Source of the DNA: Glandiceps talaboti
Taxonomy: Eukaryota; Hemichordata; Enteropneusta; Spengelidae
Reading direction: 5' to 3'
DNA length: 64,000 bases
NCBI RefSeq assembly: GCF_964340395.1
Contig: NC_135552.1
Coordinates: 19,137,681 to 19,201,680 of the forward strand
The stretch's first letter is position 1. Every line of letters begins with the position of its first letter. The notes under the pieces were generated by a model. The model saw nothing but the letters and a program-made list of their open reading frames with translations. It was not told the origin of the DNA and did no database searches. The position numbers were made by a program, and so were the translations under genes. Shown here in pieces: positions 12,980 through 25,859 of the stretch.

Positions 12980-15296
12980 ATATGTTTGTAACAACATTTC
13001 ATACGCGCATTCGTAGTCTCATACAAGCTTACATGTCCCTGTGGATCGAAGTGCAGTCTTTGAAGTGTTATATATATTCAAAAATTGATGGTATGAGAAA
13101 GACGGATGCCCAGTTACCAGTTTACCGTGATAACTCATTCTCGCAAATCAGAGCTGTTAATTTCTTCTGAGACACTTCGAAATACAGAAATAAAAAACTC
13201 TTTGCGGTGCCGTAAAAGAGGCTGAGGTTTACGACGATGAGATAACTGTAACGAAATGAAAGTATAATAGAACCTAGGTAGTACTATTTTATAATGTCTT
13301 CATGTTATCACTGTACATTGATAACTATGTATTCTTACAGATAAATCAATGTATAACAAGTTTGCTTAGTAGAAACTCGATTGACTCTTCCAGGATACAG
13401 GGGCATGTGTTATTGCTTAGATTGCCGTTTTCTTAGGAAAATATCGTACGAATCCTGTTGCTACAAATGTATCAATCTCTATACTAATAGAAATATTAAA
13501 GTTCTTTAAAATTTCTCCTCACAGACAGGAATATATAGTCAACAGGTTGTTATATTTAGTGTGTAGACCTGGAAAACAACAATCTATGAACTATTACACG
13601 CCCCTATGGTCCAGGACGGGTCCACCATACAACATGACAGGTACACACAGGAACACCCGGGCGTACCGAATTCAAAATACGTCATAAGCTTATTATTTTG
13701 TGGTAAAATCGTGTGAGTTTCGACAAACTGTTTGAGAGATAGAGATAGCGGCTATCAAGTAGATATCAAGCTACTTTATCATACTTATTGATAAATCGTG
13801 AGAATCGTCCATATTGCAGTGACCTTCATTTGACATTTATTTGTCGTAATGTCTTGCATTGAAATGTCGTTATGCCATATCCTAATCAGGGTTGTCTATC
13901 GTCGGTATTGTCAATCCTTCTATATTGTACTATTCTTGCAATCAAATCCTTTTTCCCAATCAATGAATGGAAAATGAGAGGGTGCTTAAAAGTTAATTTT
14001 GAAAACAAAATACTGCCGTAAAGAGGACAGTAGTTTCCGACAATGTACTGTACCGTTGGCGGCAGTATGGATGACGGTACAATATCCTACTTGCTTGCCC
14101 TGCCCGGCACCATAGACAGACCGAGTGTCCAAGATGAGTAAACTCACCAGTCGCATATATGATGTCCAGTAGACAAAAGCATTTCCCTAGATATTTGGCC
14201 TCCGCAATTTTTCAGGGGCGCGTTCAGTTGATTGCTAGTGGACAGGAAGCGGAAGGAACATAGTATCTGCGAGCTTGGCCAACCATGAGAAGTTCAAATA
14301 CCCATATTTTTACAATTTTAAAGATGTACTACCTTTTGTTGTCTATTGTGCCAACATAGATTATTTGGATGAATAAGCAAATCCTACTACCTGACCAACA
14401 CGTATATCTGTAGGGCCTATAAAGTTTTTTTTACCTCTGCTTTCATTGACAAAAACGTTTCTGAACTTGACCAGCAACAAAACCATAGTTCCTATGATTT
14501 TAGTTGTCGAAAATCACATCATTTATTTCTAATGTGGGTCAAATACAAAGCGTAAAACCCCACCTTCTAAAAATCTGACAAAAAGAAGGAATGGAACAAC
14601 CAAACAACATGTGTCTACGGGGGAGGGGGAGAAGTATTGCGCTGCATGATGGGTATGGACATCGAAAATCTGCCGTCACTGGTGATACAGGTATATAGAG
14701 AGGTCTCACTGGAAAGCTTTAATACATCTTGTCATCATCGATAGCGTGTGTCCGTGACGTAATATTCAGGTGTTTATTCATTAAGATATTGTAACGTTCC
14801 GTCGACATGCCGAGCTGCATCCTGTGCATCGGACTCGGAAAGTCCTTCCCCTTTCCAGAATACTATAAGCTACAATTGGATGATGTCTGCAAAGTTTGCT
14901 GAATTCCTTATCGTTTCATGCCCTTTTTAGGTTACAAACAATTTTACTAACCCTGTGTACTAATATATTAGAAAACATGTGCGCTGATCTCACGGTTACA
15001 TCACCAAACGGTACAAATAAAGTGTTGACACACCATTTTGGCCATATTTTTAGCTCGATTTCTTGCCAACGTAGACACAGCCCGATTTCTTGCCAACCTA
15101 GACAAAGGTATGTGAATACTTGAGTCATTATAGCATGATATCAACCTACCTAGTACACGACCAAGACATGATTGTTGTTTTCAATACAAATTACTGCTGT
15201 CCGGTAATTATAATTTGATACAGAATGCATGCAAGAAATGAAATGATTATTATGGGTAAACTATATTAGACAAATCAAGCATGTATACCATAGGTC
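12980..15296. other. Intergenic, no gene recognised
   Basis: No amylase exon, long conserved frame or RNA gene seen. The stretch 14640-14900 is relatively CpG-containing and includes a 31-codon frame (separate entry). It could hold the promoter and non-coding first exon of copy D. Confidence 0.4.
14807..14902 (+). other. Small ORF, 31 codons with two CxxC-like pairs
   Basis: ATG to TGA, encoding a peptide beginning MPSCILCIGLGK and ending DDVCKVC. The two CxxC spacings are suggestive, but there is no family match and chance is likely. It lies upstream of amylase D and could also be a short upstream frame in its leader. Confidence 0.15.
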
Positions 15297-15303
15297 ATTG
15301 AAC

Positions 15304-15812
15304 CACAGGGTGCTCAGGCTCATTTAGTTCTGTTTACAAATATAAACAAAACAAAACAAACATACAAGTAAACAAACAAATAAACAAGTAAACAAACAAA
15401 CAAAATAAACTGACAAATGAGTAGATACATACATGAGTAAACGACAACAAACCAACGAACAACCAAACACTGCCCCCCCCCCAAATGGTCACATATGGAA
15501 ATAACCCATATGTGGGTCACATATGGAAATAACCCATATGTGGGTCACATATGGAAATAACCCATATGTGCGTTATTTCCATAAGTGACCATTTCGGGGG
15601 GGGGGGGGGCAGTGTTTGGTTGTTCGTTGGTTTGTTGTCGTTTACTCATGTATGTATTTACTCATTTGTCAGTTTATTTTGTTTGTTTGTTTACTTTTTT
15701 ATTTATTTATTTATTTGTTTGTTTTTGTTTGTTTGTTTGTTTGTTTAATTGTATGTTTATTTTGTTTTGTTTATATTTGTAAACAGAACTAAATGAGCCT
15801 GAGCACCCTGTG
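15304..15812. mobile_element. Foldback (long inverted repeat) element with 7-bp target duplication
   Basis: The two arms of about 200-240 bp are near-complementary. They start CACAGGGTGCTCAGGCTC and end GAGCCTGAGCACCCTGTG. Each arm carries AAAC/GTTT-rich repeats and a C/G homopolymer. The centre, about 15485-15590, holds three copies of a 28-bp unit containing CACATATGGAAATAACCC. ATTGAAC flanks both sides (15297-15303 and 15813-15819), a perfect 7-bp target duplication. It is non-coding and sits about 170 bp upstream of amylase D exon 1. Confidence 0.8.
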
Positions 15813-15979
15813 ATTGAACAACTACATTAATTTTACTGTTTTAAGTCTTCTAGCATGAATATCATAGACAGTTGTACAAAAATTATGTAAAACTTTAAAT
15901 AAATAACTTCTTCTCCCTTCGTAAGTATGGTTACATCTGCGTATCTAACCATTTTAATTGGCAATGCCTTGATTGCAGG

Positions 15980-18633
15980 ATGAAGTTAGTCACCTTTTGT
16001 GTGTTGCTATTGGCAACCACTGCATGGAGTCAGTGGGGTGATAACATGAAGAACAACCGTGCTGCGTTCGTTCATTTATTTGAATGGAAATGGTCTGATG
16101 TTGCCACGGAGTGTGAGCAGTAAGTTGATAGTCAATCTACCCATGTTCTAGATAAAGGTTTATGGTTTGCTACTACAGACAAGAAGCGAGTGAATGTTTT
16201 GTCATTACATTGTAGATATTTTTTTTCACAACTACCATGTTCGCTTATATATCTTCACCATTCGACAATAATGTGTTCAGGTAATTTGCTATCAAGAAAG
16301 GACTAGCATCGTGTATTCTACAGTTCAGTCATATATACACGTGTATTTGATTTCACAATAAAAGTACAGAATAAAAGGAAGGGTTCGGGCCTCAGCTTAT
16401 ATTTGGAGCCAGAACACAACACATAATTTGATATTTATTTTCAAAGGAATCACAGACAAAAACTGAAATATTATTTTTCGTTTGTTGCAACCATATCCAG
16501 GTATCTTAGTACTTGGGAATACGGCGGTGTCCAGGTGTCGCCTCCTAACGAACATCGTGAAGTACCAGGTCGTCCGTGGTGGGAGAGATATCAACCAGTC
16601 AGTTATCAACTCTTCAGTAGCTAGAAGTGGTGACAGAGATGCATTTGTTAACATGGTACAGCGATGCAACGCCGTGGGAGTTAACATCTACACTGATGTC
16701 GTCATCAATCACATGACTGGTAACCATGGTAAGTTGTATCCGACTACACACGCCTTGTACAAATATGCGTATTTTTGTATTCCGCTGGTATATAATGCAC
16801 GTTATACATGCATGTCTCCACTTGGATTTGCTTAAGTCCATGCATGGGATTTCTTTACACGTGTCATTGTGTTTCCAATCTACAATTCAGCCTTTAAAGA
16901 TAGCGTGATTGGGTGTTTAAATTCATTGCGAAAAATCTCGAGACATAATTATCGAAAAAAAACTAAAAAGTTGTCTTTAGAAATAAATATCCTGCTAGTT
17001 TAATAAGACTGCACAGGCTTCATTTGTCATTTTTACTCAAAATCGACGAAGCCATTCACAAAGACGTATTTCAAAAATAATTCTCAACATCATAGCTGAG
17101 GGTCGACAGGCAGTATAGAATATATGTAAACTCACAACAAACACGGTGACTGTAGTATCTGAAAACGGATATGGTTCTATAACCCTGACCCAAGACCACC
17201 ATTTCTATAATGGTCTGAGCCCTGACTTGCACAGTCTGGGACCATAGTGACTTACAATTCCATCATGTGACTTGTCCTCAACGGATACATAGACCATAAA
17301 AAGGACTGAAAGATGAACAAAAAGACTTGTCTTGCTCTTACCGTCTCAAGAGGCTATCTACACCAAGAGATCGAGAGCTTCTTGAGAAGGTAATGCCATG
17401 GACAGGTATATGGCTCTTTCGACATGTGTTCACTCAAAACAAATGATTATCTAACCAAGTGAACTTCGTTGTTTGGTCCTCCTTTCAGTTAGTGGTTATG
17501 CTATAGGTGGCAGCTGGTATGACACAACCATGGACAGACGTCAGTTTCCAGCTGTACCTTACTCAGAGCCAGACTTTAATGATGATGTGTGCGATTATAT
17601 CATCCCTAAAGACCCTACTGGATGGGAAAGTCGAAACTGTAGATTGTATGATCTTGTTGACCTCAAGTTGTCTTCTAGCTATGTCCGCAGCAAATTACTT
17701 GAGTACATGAATGACATGCTTGATATTGGTGTTGCTGGATTCCGTGTTGATGCCGCTAGGTATATGGACACCATTGACTTGGAAGCCATATACGGTGGAC
17801 TAAATGATTTGATAACCCCAAACTTTCCGTCTGGTAGTCGACCCTATATATACCAAGAAATCACTGATCTAGGGGAAGAAGCACCAGTGAGAGCTACCGA
17901 CTACACTCACCTTGGGCGTGTGACTGAGTTCCTGTATGGAGAGGAGCTGAGCAAGTTTTTCCGTGGCAACATTGAGCTCAACTTGTTGAAAAACTGGGCA
18001 GAAGGTTGGGGTTTGTTACCAGAAGGTGATGCAACAGCATTTATCGATAACCATGACAACCAGCGTGGCCATGGAGCAAATGTTCCACTGACCTACAAAG
18101 AAGACAAAGAATATAAGATGGCTATTGAATTCATGTTGGCTCATGATTACGGCTCTACTCGCGTAATGAGCAGTTACTATTTTACTAACTCTGAGGTTGG
18201 TCCACCTTCAGATGGCAATGGTAACACCAATTACGTCGAGTGCTCCGTACAAGGTGGATGGGTTTGCGAACACCGTTGGCGCCAAATCTACCACATGGCC
18301 TGGTTCCGTCAAGTGGTCCATGGAACCAGTGTCCAGAACTGGTGGGATAACGGTAGCAACCAAATCGCCTTTTCCAGAGGAAATCTGGGCTGGATAGCTT
18401 TCAATCTTGATTCTGTTGTCTTGGATACATCCATCTACACTGGGTTACCTGAAGGTGAATATTGTAATCTGATTGTATCAGATTATGATAGAAACACCAA
18501 GTCGTGTATCAATAAGGAAGGAAATGATGCGCCCTCTACGGTTTCTATCAAGAGTGACGGTACTGCAGCCATTAATATCCCAGCTGGTGGTGATAACCCT
18601 GTTGTTGCTATTCATATTGAAGCTACCTTGTAA
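15980..18633 (+). pseudogene. Alpha-amylase copy D with a 4-bp frameshift in exon 2
   Basis: Exons 15980-16119, 16501-16728 and 17489-18633. The exon structure, splice sites and signal peptide ([17 protein letters not shown]) match copy B. Exon 2 is 228 bases against 224 in B because of a 4-bp insertion near 16619-16624. This creates TAG at 16622-16624, after which the frame resumes and stays open to the TAA. Without the insertion it would be 502 aa. Catalytic Asp, Glu and Asp and the chloride Arg/Asn/Arg are kept. However, the KHMW motif after the nucleophile is RYMD, and the glycine-rich loop is replaced by GHGANV. The otherwise clean frame means it may be a very recent null, a polymorphism or an assembly error. 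Confidence 0.85.
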
Positions 18634-18688
18634 AACCAAGAAGCCATCGAAAACAAATCATTGATTGGGTTTAATTCAGTAATGTGGA

Positions 18689-18694
18689 AATAAA
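18689..18694 (+). terminator. Poly(A) signal of amylase copy D
   Basis: AATAAA 56 bases after the stop. Confidence 0.55.
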
Positions 18695-18779
18695 ATAACT
18701 TTTGATTCCTACCAAATATGCATTGTCGTTTTATTGATTGAGTTTAGTTTTCATTCTGAGAATCTGTTATCTGTTTACA

Positions 18780-19345
18780 GATGAAGACGGTGCTAGAATT
18801 GGTTGGTACATTTCTGACACCACCTCGTCTGTGAAAAGACTATTCCAAGACTTTCTTTGAATTGGTAGATATATATTGGTGACATTATCCTTGTATGTGA
18901 GTAGATTATTACATAATCCAAGAATACAGTGACTGACATGAACGGTCGATATATATATATAGGTGACACTATCCTTGTATGTGAAGACTATTCCAAGAAT
19001 AGTTTATTTAATACAAACATAGAATGGGTAGATATTGCTTACACTATCCTAAGTGTGAACAGAGTGTTTCCTAATCAGACAATATTGTCGCACATACTGT
19101 TGAAATGGTTACTTGATCGATTGGCCTCAGTGCAAATGGGTAGATATTGTTCCTGCTATCCTTATTGAACAGACTGTTTCCTAATCCAAGACCAGTTACA
19201 GACAAGGGGGGTAGATGTTTCAAATATCATCACTGGATGTACACACACATTATTTCAACACTAGTCACAAACGAGGACAATCCTAGTATTGGTAGATATT
19301 GTTAATGCTATCCTCCTGTAAACACACTATCCTAAGACTATGGAA
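18780..19345. repeat. Degenerate tandem repeat (~130-bp unit)
   Basis: Recurrent blocks GGTAGATAT(T)G, (A/G)CTATCCT and ACTATTCC/TTTCCTAATC in the same order, at least five times. The units are diverged and of unequal length. It begins right behind copy D. A few short open frames across it are not convincing genes. Confidence 0.55.
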
Positions 19346-22311
19346 CTTGGGTGCTGTCAGAAGGAGTCTACCAAGAAATTATCACCAAAAGTGCCAACCT
19401 CCTACTATATGCAGAGCTATCGTAAAAAAAGTCGACCTCCACAACTTCCTGTCCAACTTTCAAGGTAGGGCTGCCTTTAGTGGGGACCATATTGGATTTT
19501 GTTGTAAAACCATAGCATTCAAATACTAATTATAAACATCTAATTATTATCAACACCATAAATGTTTTATGAAATATGCATTTCTAAAAAGTAGCAAAAG
19601 TGGGACGTAAACTCTGTCATTGGGCAAAACTGGCTGCCACTGAAGGCAGTCGTGTATATCACCAATGCATAGGAGTTTGCAAAAGTGTCTGTTACTAATA
19701 GTCTTACATGATTTTGAATAAATGTTAGGCGACTATCTAGTCAACACCTCAACATATACACCCAAAATTATATTAAGGCATTATTCCATAATCATATTAA
19801 AGATATTAAAAAAATCACTCTACATTTTTTGTATCGTAAACACAAAATCAGCACACCTTTTATAAGTAATTCTTGTTCAAAGAATAGAATTTATTGCTAT
19901 CAAAGTTGATCATTCTCACAAATGTTCCAAAAGATTTAAGTTTACATTTGTACAACGTCCATACATATATACAGGCATGTCAGTAAAACCTGAATGAACT
20001 GTAAGTCCAACTCACACTACAAATGATATGAATTTAATAGGAAGAATCTAATGAAAATGTCCATAATTTGACATAATTTGGAATCACATTCCTTGAAAAA
20101 AAGTCCACTGGTAAGATATTCAAGCCGTTCTTGTAACTCATTTACTGCAGATATAGAAAACACACAAAAATATTGTTGAAACGGGTATTACTGTAGTTGC
20201 CAATTGACAAAATATCAAAGTCAGCCTAGCCACTTCTATGGCATGGTTTTATTTGCCTTATTAAGTCCTTAAAATGGGACGGTTTCATCCAAAACATTAC
20301 TGTATTAAAATTAAAGATTATTACCAAGTACAATGGATTTGCATTCATTCGATAGAAAGAATTGTACCATGCATACAATCAATTATCTGTAATAGATTAA
20401 ATCTGGAAATAACTTGATTGAAAAGAAGAAACACATTCAGAAGATAACTTACTGAACCAGCAGTGGTTTTTTTTGTGGAAAAATTACAACTTGATTTGAT
20501 CACCCTGTTCAGAGTACGTTTTTTTATATATTAAAGTATTTCATGTTTGTTACTTAGACTCTAGTCTGAAAGGTCCAGTCTTTGGTTTGCTTATGTAACT
20601 TTACTTGCTACCCACGCATCATAGTTATATGAACAGAAGCAAGGTCTGGATCTTGCAGGCTATTCAGACTCAGAACACACCACAAGTCAAGTTACACATC
20701 ATCATTCAATTTCCTTTGGCATATCTAGTCGAAAGTCATATGATAGTGGTTGGCAAATATTATGTATGTACAGGTGATTGCAATCAACACTCCAAAGACA
20801 GAACTTGCTAAATCAATGTAAATTATCACTTCACTAAAACACTGAATGTTTGTCACAACTTTATCCCAGAGAAGATGAAAACACAAAACACAATTTTGTT
20901 GAAAAAAATCTGTAAATATGTATGAGATCGAAGTAAACTATCCACAGAAAAGTTGTATTATACATATAAAACTACAACATCTTTGAAATTTACATATCTG
21001 GCAATGTTTGAGAAATTTACTGATTCCACTTCTTTGCTCATCTATATTAAGTATTGAAATGAAGACTGTGATTGGCTGTACGGGACAAGGTGAATCACAT
21101 AATCAGACACGGTAACCAATCACAAAACAGTTTTGATTGAGCGAGACTACAACTGTAAAGCGATACAATTACCAGGTAAAAAGCAAAAAGTTTCAAAACA
21201 TTCACATGTTGAAAAACACTCAAAAAAAACATGTCAAAAATACTTAAAACAGTGGAAATTATTTTCAAAATAGGTGCACCTAGTTCAGGTTTAACTACAT
21301 ATCCGCATCTGCCAAAACATAAATATTACAAGTGAATGTTTATGTGGTATCAACATAATGAAGTTCAGAACACTCTCTGTTGATGAACCTGTCTACCTGT
21401 GTATGTTTACTGCCTGGTGTGCATGTGTGCTGGAAACGTTTTCTTCATGTAAACCACCCACTCTTTGAAGGTAAACAAGGTATCACCACCACCCCCCCCC
21501 CCCCCACCCTTTTATTTTGTTAAAAATATGGGAGGAAAAAAACCCAAACAGGTTATGTAGATAAGGGCCAGAAGGCATCAGAGCCAACTACTTTTAGCAA
21601 TTTTTCACAATTTGACTGGCTACTTTCAACATGTGTTGTCCTCCTCCTTTCATGAAAACCTTTCTGCCAACCTCGCAATATAGCTATCACTTGCTATATG
21701 AGGTGATACAATTCAGCAAAACATTAACATATTGAAGTTCAGAACAATGACAATTAAAAATTCCAAATATTTTGGGCTTTCTTTAACTCAGGAAAATTAA
21801 ATGCATTACATTTTGTAACACCAGAGTTTTGTCTTTGCATCAAAATTATATGTGTTCAATGTTATGTTTGTCAAATTACATGTGTTCAAGGTTATGTTTG
21901 TATGCATCAAGAATACATCACAACGAGATTTGAAAATCATTTTTAAATTACACTATGGTATTTCAAGACCTGACAAATTTCATGTAAGAGAACCAAACAG
22001 AAACTAACTTATAAAAGTCATCAGTTTAGTACTGTTAGTTTTTTTTTTTTTTTTTTAAAGATTTACACACATTCAAAGTATATACACATAATTTATTTCA
22101 TGTAAATTTCAAGTATTAATCAGTTAAGGTCTGTGTAGTATCCCATCAAACACCGAATACACACAACTAAACACCAATTTGACAATATACCACTGGTAAG
22201 TAAACAAATCACAAATTACATGATAGCTATAGTTGATACACTCAATCTAAACACTGTCTTCTACCATGCAAAAAGTTCTGAGATATCTATAAAGACAACA
22301 CATCAAATATA

Positions 22312-22441
22312 TAGACTGTAAGGTACGTTGTGTCGCTCCCCCTCATCAGCTTCCTCTCTCAAAAGAGGTGCACATAAAATATAGGTGGGAGGGGTTGACT
22401 GATGTATGAGGGCGTCCCGTCACGGCATACCTTACAGACGA
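22312..22441. mobile_element. TAGWCTGTAAGG MITE, copy 1
   Basis: Starts TAGACTGTAAGGTACG and ends CATACCTTACAG(ACGA). It contains the family's conserved inner block GAGGGCG(T/C)CCCGTCACGGC. At about 130 bp it is the longest of five copies, with extra sequence in the middle. No clean target duplication. Confidence 0.65.
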
Positions 22442-23810
22442 TACATCATACAAATATGAGAAAACTTCTCATAAACTTAGTAAATAGTAAATGGACAAAT
22501 CAGTCCTTTAATTAAGTAGTAAATTATCTATTAAAATGGACAAAACATCTGTTTGGCCACATGATTTCTAAATCATATAATAAGATATCGTGCCATTTCG
22601 AAGCACCCACCTCCTAAATATCATTATGATGACTTTAACTGTACTAAACTGTTGATACTGAAATCCTTATTCAACCATTGTTAGTATTACAGTGCGTCCA
22701 ATCCCAGTATGAATGACGAAGTACTGCCATATATTGATACATTACTGAACTTGCCCTGATGCATTGACGTAGATTTAGCTATAGTAGTCACAACATTTCC
22801 TTAACTCAGTGGCGAAGTTGAATAAGTTTATTTTGATAATGCTGCTGAACGGGGTGTGCAATATTCATTGTTGCAAATAAACCCTGTCTATTGGTAGATA
22901 TCATCATGGCTAGGTGTACAGAATGAAGTATGAGACAACAAACCTTGGTAGCTGTAAGACGTGCCAAATTTGAATTGTTACGATTGGTATCAGTAATGAT
23001 GCACTAATTGCAGCACATCTTTGATCTGATCCTACTAAATTCTGTACAAAGACACAGACCTACTTTGATAATATATCAATATATTGCAGTAGTTTTGTTG
23101 TTCATACTTTGATTGGAACCACTGCATGTTATTATAAAAGCATGCATAGAAATTAGTAGTTTATTTTGCTATATTAGAAGACAATAGATAAAGGTTCTTG
23201 TTTTGTTTTAGCAGTCAGATCACTTCTTATCTTTCAAAACTTGCTCTCTGTGTAATTAATGTACATGTATTGCATTCAAAGACTAAATTTTGCAGTGAAT
23301 AAGTCAATCTATACGTTTCTGAATCTTAAGATGCAAAACTCACAGAAGACACTGTATCGAAGTAAAATTTTGTTTCCAAATGCAAGTCAATAAATTTCAA
23401 GGTAACTGAACGCAGCGGATCTTGGAAGTGGTTCTTTGTATTTCCCCCGAAGAGTATTTTAGTTATTAATGTCATGGCTATAGTGTACCACTATTGCACA
23501 TGATCTCAATGTTGGCAACATAATGGAATGTACTCTTTAGTAAGATTCACATTGTTTGGAAGACACAGATACTATTTACAATTCAGTATTTTCCCTAGAA
23601 ATAAAGACAGAGTTGAGTGGAATTTGCATATCAAATTTTTTTACAACATCTTGTAAATTTCTAAGTGTCTTTTGCAGATTTCAAAAGATGGGAACATTTT
23701 AGCCATAATGTCCCTAGGAGGACACAATCTCTTGTTGTGACACTACGTCATGGTATTAGCTCTGTGGCATATTTATGTAAATAATACATCATTATTAATC
23801 CTGACATACA

Positions 23811-23816
23811 TTTATT
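23811..23816 (-). terminator. Possible distal poly(A) signal of the TTLL4-like gene
   Basis: TTTATT on the plus strand is AATAAA on the minus strand, about 840 bases beyond the distal stop codon at 24656. Such hexamers are common in AT-rich DNA. Confidence 0.25.
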
Positions 23817-24155
23817 CATTTCTTAAAAGGTAAAGAATATACAATATCTGAAGCGGCGCAGTTTTATGTTGTCTATTTCAATAACACAACACTGCTCATT
23901 TGTTTTCAAAATTGTTTTGGCATTTTCTTTCGACTCATCATTAACCACAGTCAATGAACGTTTTTTGTTTTTTTTTCATTTTATTTTTTTACTTTCTTTC
24001 TTTCAATCTTCTCCTTATCATGTATGTATAAATTGTCTAACTCATTTCTTATATGGAAAGATAGTTGCATTGTATCTGAATGTTGAAAGAAACGCAGCAG
24101 AAAATACAAGTAAAAGTGTCGCAGGAAAGTACAGAATGCAGCTGTTATTTCTTGA

Positions 24156-24415
24156 TGGCTGGAACTGCACTTCAGATTGGTATTAATGAAAGCAGTACTT
24201 GCAACCAAGCATATCAAATGTAGTTGGCAATCAGTGACGTTAGGAACTGCATCCAAGAATGGTATTATGAAAGCAGCACTGCAACCAAGCATCAAATGCA
24301 GGTGGCAACTGCATCTCAAGAATGGTATTACTGACAACAGCACTGCAACCAAGCATTAAAAGCAGTTGGTAAGCATACTGTGGTATTAGTGAAAGCAGCA
24401 CTGCAACCATACTTC
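24156..24415. repeat. Degenerate tandem repeat (~60-85-bp unit, 4 copies)
   Basis: The blocks AATGGTATTA, GAAAGCAGCACTGCAACCA and GCAT(C/T)AAA recur four times in order. It lies in the likely 3' UTR of the long TTLL4 isoform. Confidence 0.7.
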
Positions 24416-24655
24416 AACACAAAACCTGTACAGGTTATCAATTCTACATTTCTTTGTGTATCAGCATCCAGTCTCGTAAAGCTAACAGATTTCAACACAT
24501 GCGAGTTGTTTCATTCAGTCTAGTGTGGAAGTTTACAGGAATTTCTTCTTTTTCACTTTCTTTTCATCTTGTACCAGTACATATTTGTAGGATTTTTTGA
24601 AGACTGGTTTGGGCATCATAAGGACATCATTGAGAGGAGGTAGGCGGACTGCAAG

Positions 24656-24908
24656 TCAACTTTGTGGGTCTTGGTCACTTCGCATTACATGGGTTTTCAG
24701 TGGATATGGCGGTGGTCTGGTTGTCAGAGAAACAACAGTTGGGGCACTTATTGTCCTACTGGATGCTCTAGTCTGTGTTGTCCCAAGATGGGCATTAGAC
24801 CGGCTTGTTTGTAGTTGATGTGGAATACCTGGTGATGGTAGTTGTTGTTGATATCGTGATGACTTGGCCAATCTTCTCCTGAGTCGTGGTAAGGAAGATA
24901 ATGATGAA
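24656..24908 (-). CDS. Alternative last coding exon of the TTLL4-like gene
   Basis: On the minus strand a TTTCTTTGCAG acceptor is followed by 253 bases, open to TGA at 24656-24658. The peptide is basic and Ser/Gln/Pro-rich (PRLRRRLAKSSRYQQQ near the start, VMRSDQDPQS at the end). It continues in phase from the exon at 25509-25630, which ends in two bases of a serine codon. Being open across this junction supports real coding. It would give the enzyme a second, longer tail. Alternatively it belongs to a separate small gene. Confidence 0.5.
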
Positions 24909-25508
24909 CTGCAAAGAAAAAAATAATAATGTGCCATTCTAGTTATACACTTATACCAAACTAGAAAATAGGTGCATTGTAGAACACAAGGAAATTTTGC
25001 CAATTTTGTGGTCTTCAACAACTTGGTAATTCCAAAAATGAATTACTGAGCATGGTGCGATACATTTATGGACAAGAAAACATGCAAGTCACTACAGATT
25101 TTCATGTTTTTGTTTTCCACTTGAAACAAGTGAAAATTGGTCTTTAGTGAAAACCTATACAATATTACAATATATGGTTCATTTCCAAACAAACAACTGC
25201 TTAATATATATACTATGAAGTATGACATGTTTTTTCTCTCACAGTGCATGGGTGCTGATATTTTAAAAACAATTGGTAAATTAAATTAATCTAGGGTCAG
25301 CTGGGTGATGAGAATTTTGCTAAGATTGGGGAACCCCGGCAAGTGAAAGGGGAAGTATGGTAAAACTGGCATAGTTTCCAATACATTATACCATAATTTT
25401 GGTTGGCAACCCAGGTAAAATGACAGGGGAACTCCAGTAGATTTTACCTGCTTAAAACACTGGATATACAAACTTGTGGATGAAAAAGGTCAAGAATTTA
25501 GTACTTAC

Positions 25509-25630
25509 CTGGATTTCATAGACATATGAAAGTCTGAAGAGTCGTATCGTTTATCATCAGATCTGTCTCTGTGTGAGGCACTTAGTGTTCTCGAGTCTTT
25601 CACAATCAGGTAACTGGAAATTGGTGTCCA
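25509..25630 (-). CDS. Alternative penultimate coding exon of the TTLL4-like gene
   Basis: 122 bases between a CTCCTTTCAG acceptor and a CCAG/GTAAGT donor, read in phase 0. It encodes 40 residues beginning WTPISSYLIVKD and rich in Ser/Asp/Arg. The proximal TTLL4 terminal exon has a phase-0 GTGAGG at 26829, so splicing from there to this exon would stay in frame; that donor is weak (T before GT). No equivalent is known to me in vertebrate TTLL4. Confidence 0.45.
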
Positions 25631-25769
25631 CTGAAAGGAGAATTTCAACATTAGGAAAATGGCAGGCTTTTAATGGTAAAACAAGTGACGAAATCAGACA
25701 TATACATTAGACACATGCAGCATTAATCTCATCTTTCATCATCATATCACCATCATCTCTTCCAATTTG

Positions 25770-25775
25770 TTTATT
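25770..25775 (-). terminator. Possible proximal poly(A) signal of the TTLL4-like gene
   Basis: AATAAA on the minus strand, about 650 bases after the proximal stop at 26422. It would terminate the shorter isoform before the alternative exons. Confidence 0.35.
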
Positions 25776-25859
25776 ACCAATTTGACATCACTACTTGATA
25801 TTTTCTGATTGACTTTGCTTCCTTACCCTACCACTGCAGCTTATTCCTCACTGTCTTTT

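Larger units (their letters stand above)
19346..24155. other. Long gene-poor AT-rich interval
   Basis: No recognisable exon on either strand. It holds one MITE (22312-22441) and poly-C, poly-T and other short homopolymers. A minus-strand AATAAA at 23811-23816 could end a long TTLL4 transcript whose last coding exon is at 24656-24908. Confidence 0.4.

Noticed and set aside
23866-24352. Overlapping frames of 106 and 123 codons on opposite strands
   Set aside because: They run across low-complexity T-rich sequence and a degenerate tandem repeat; no splice or family support.
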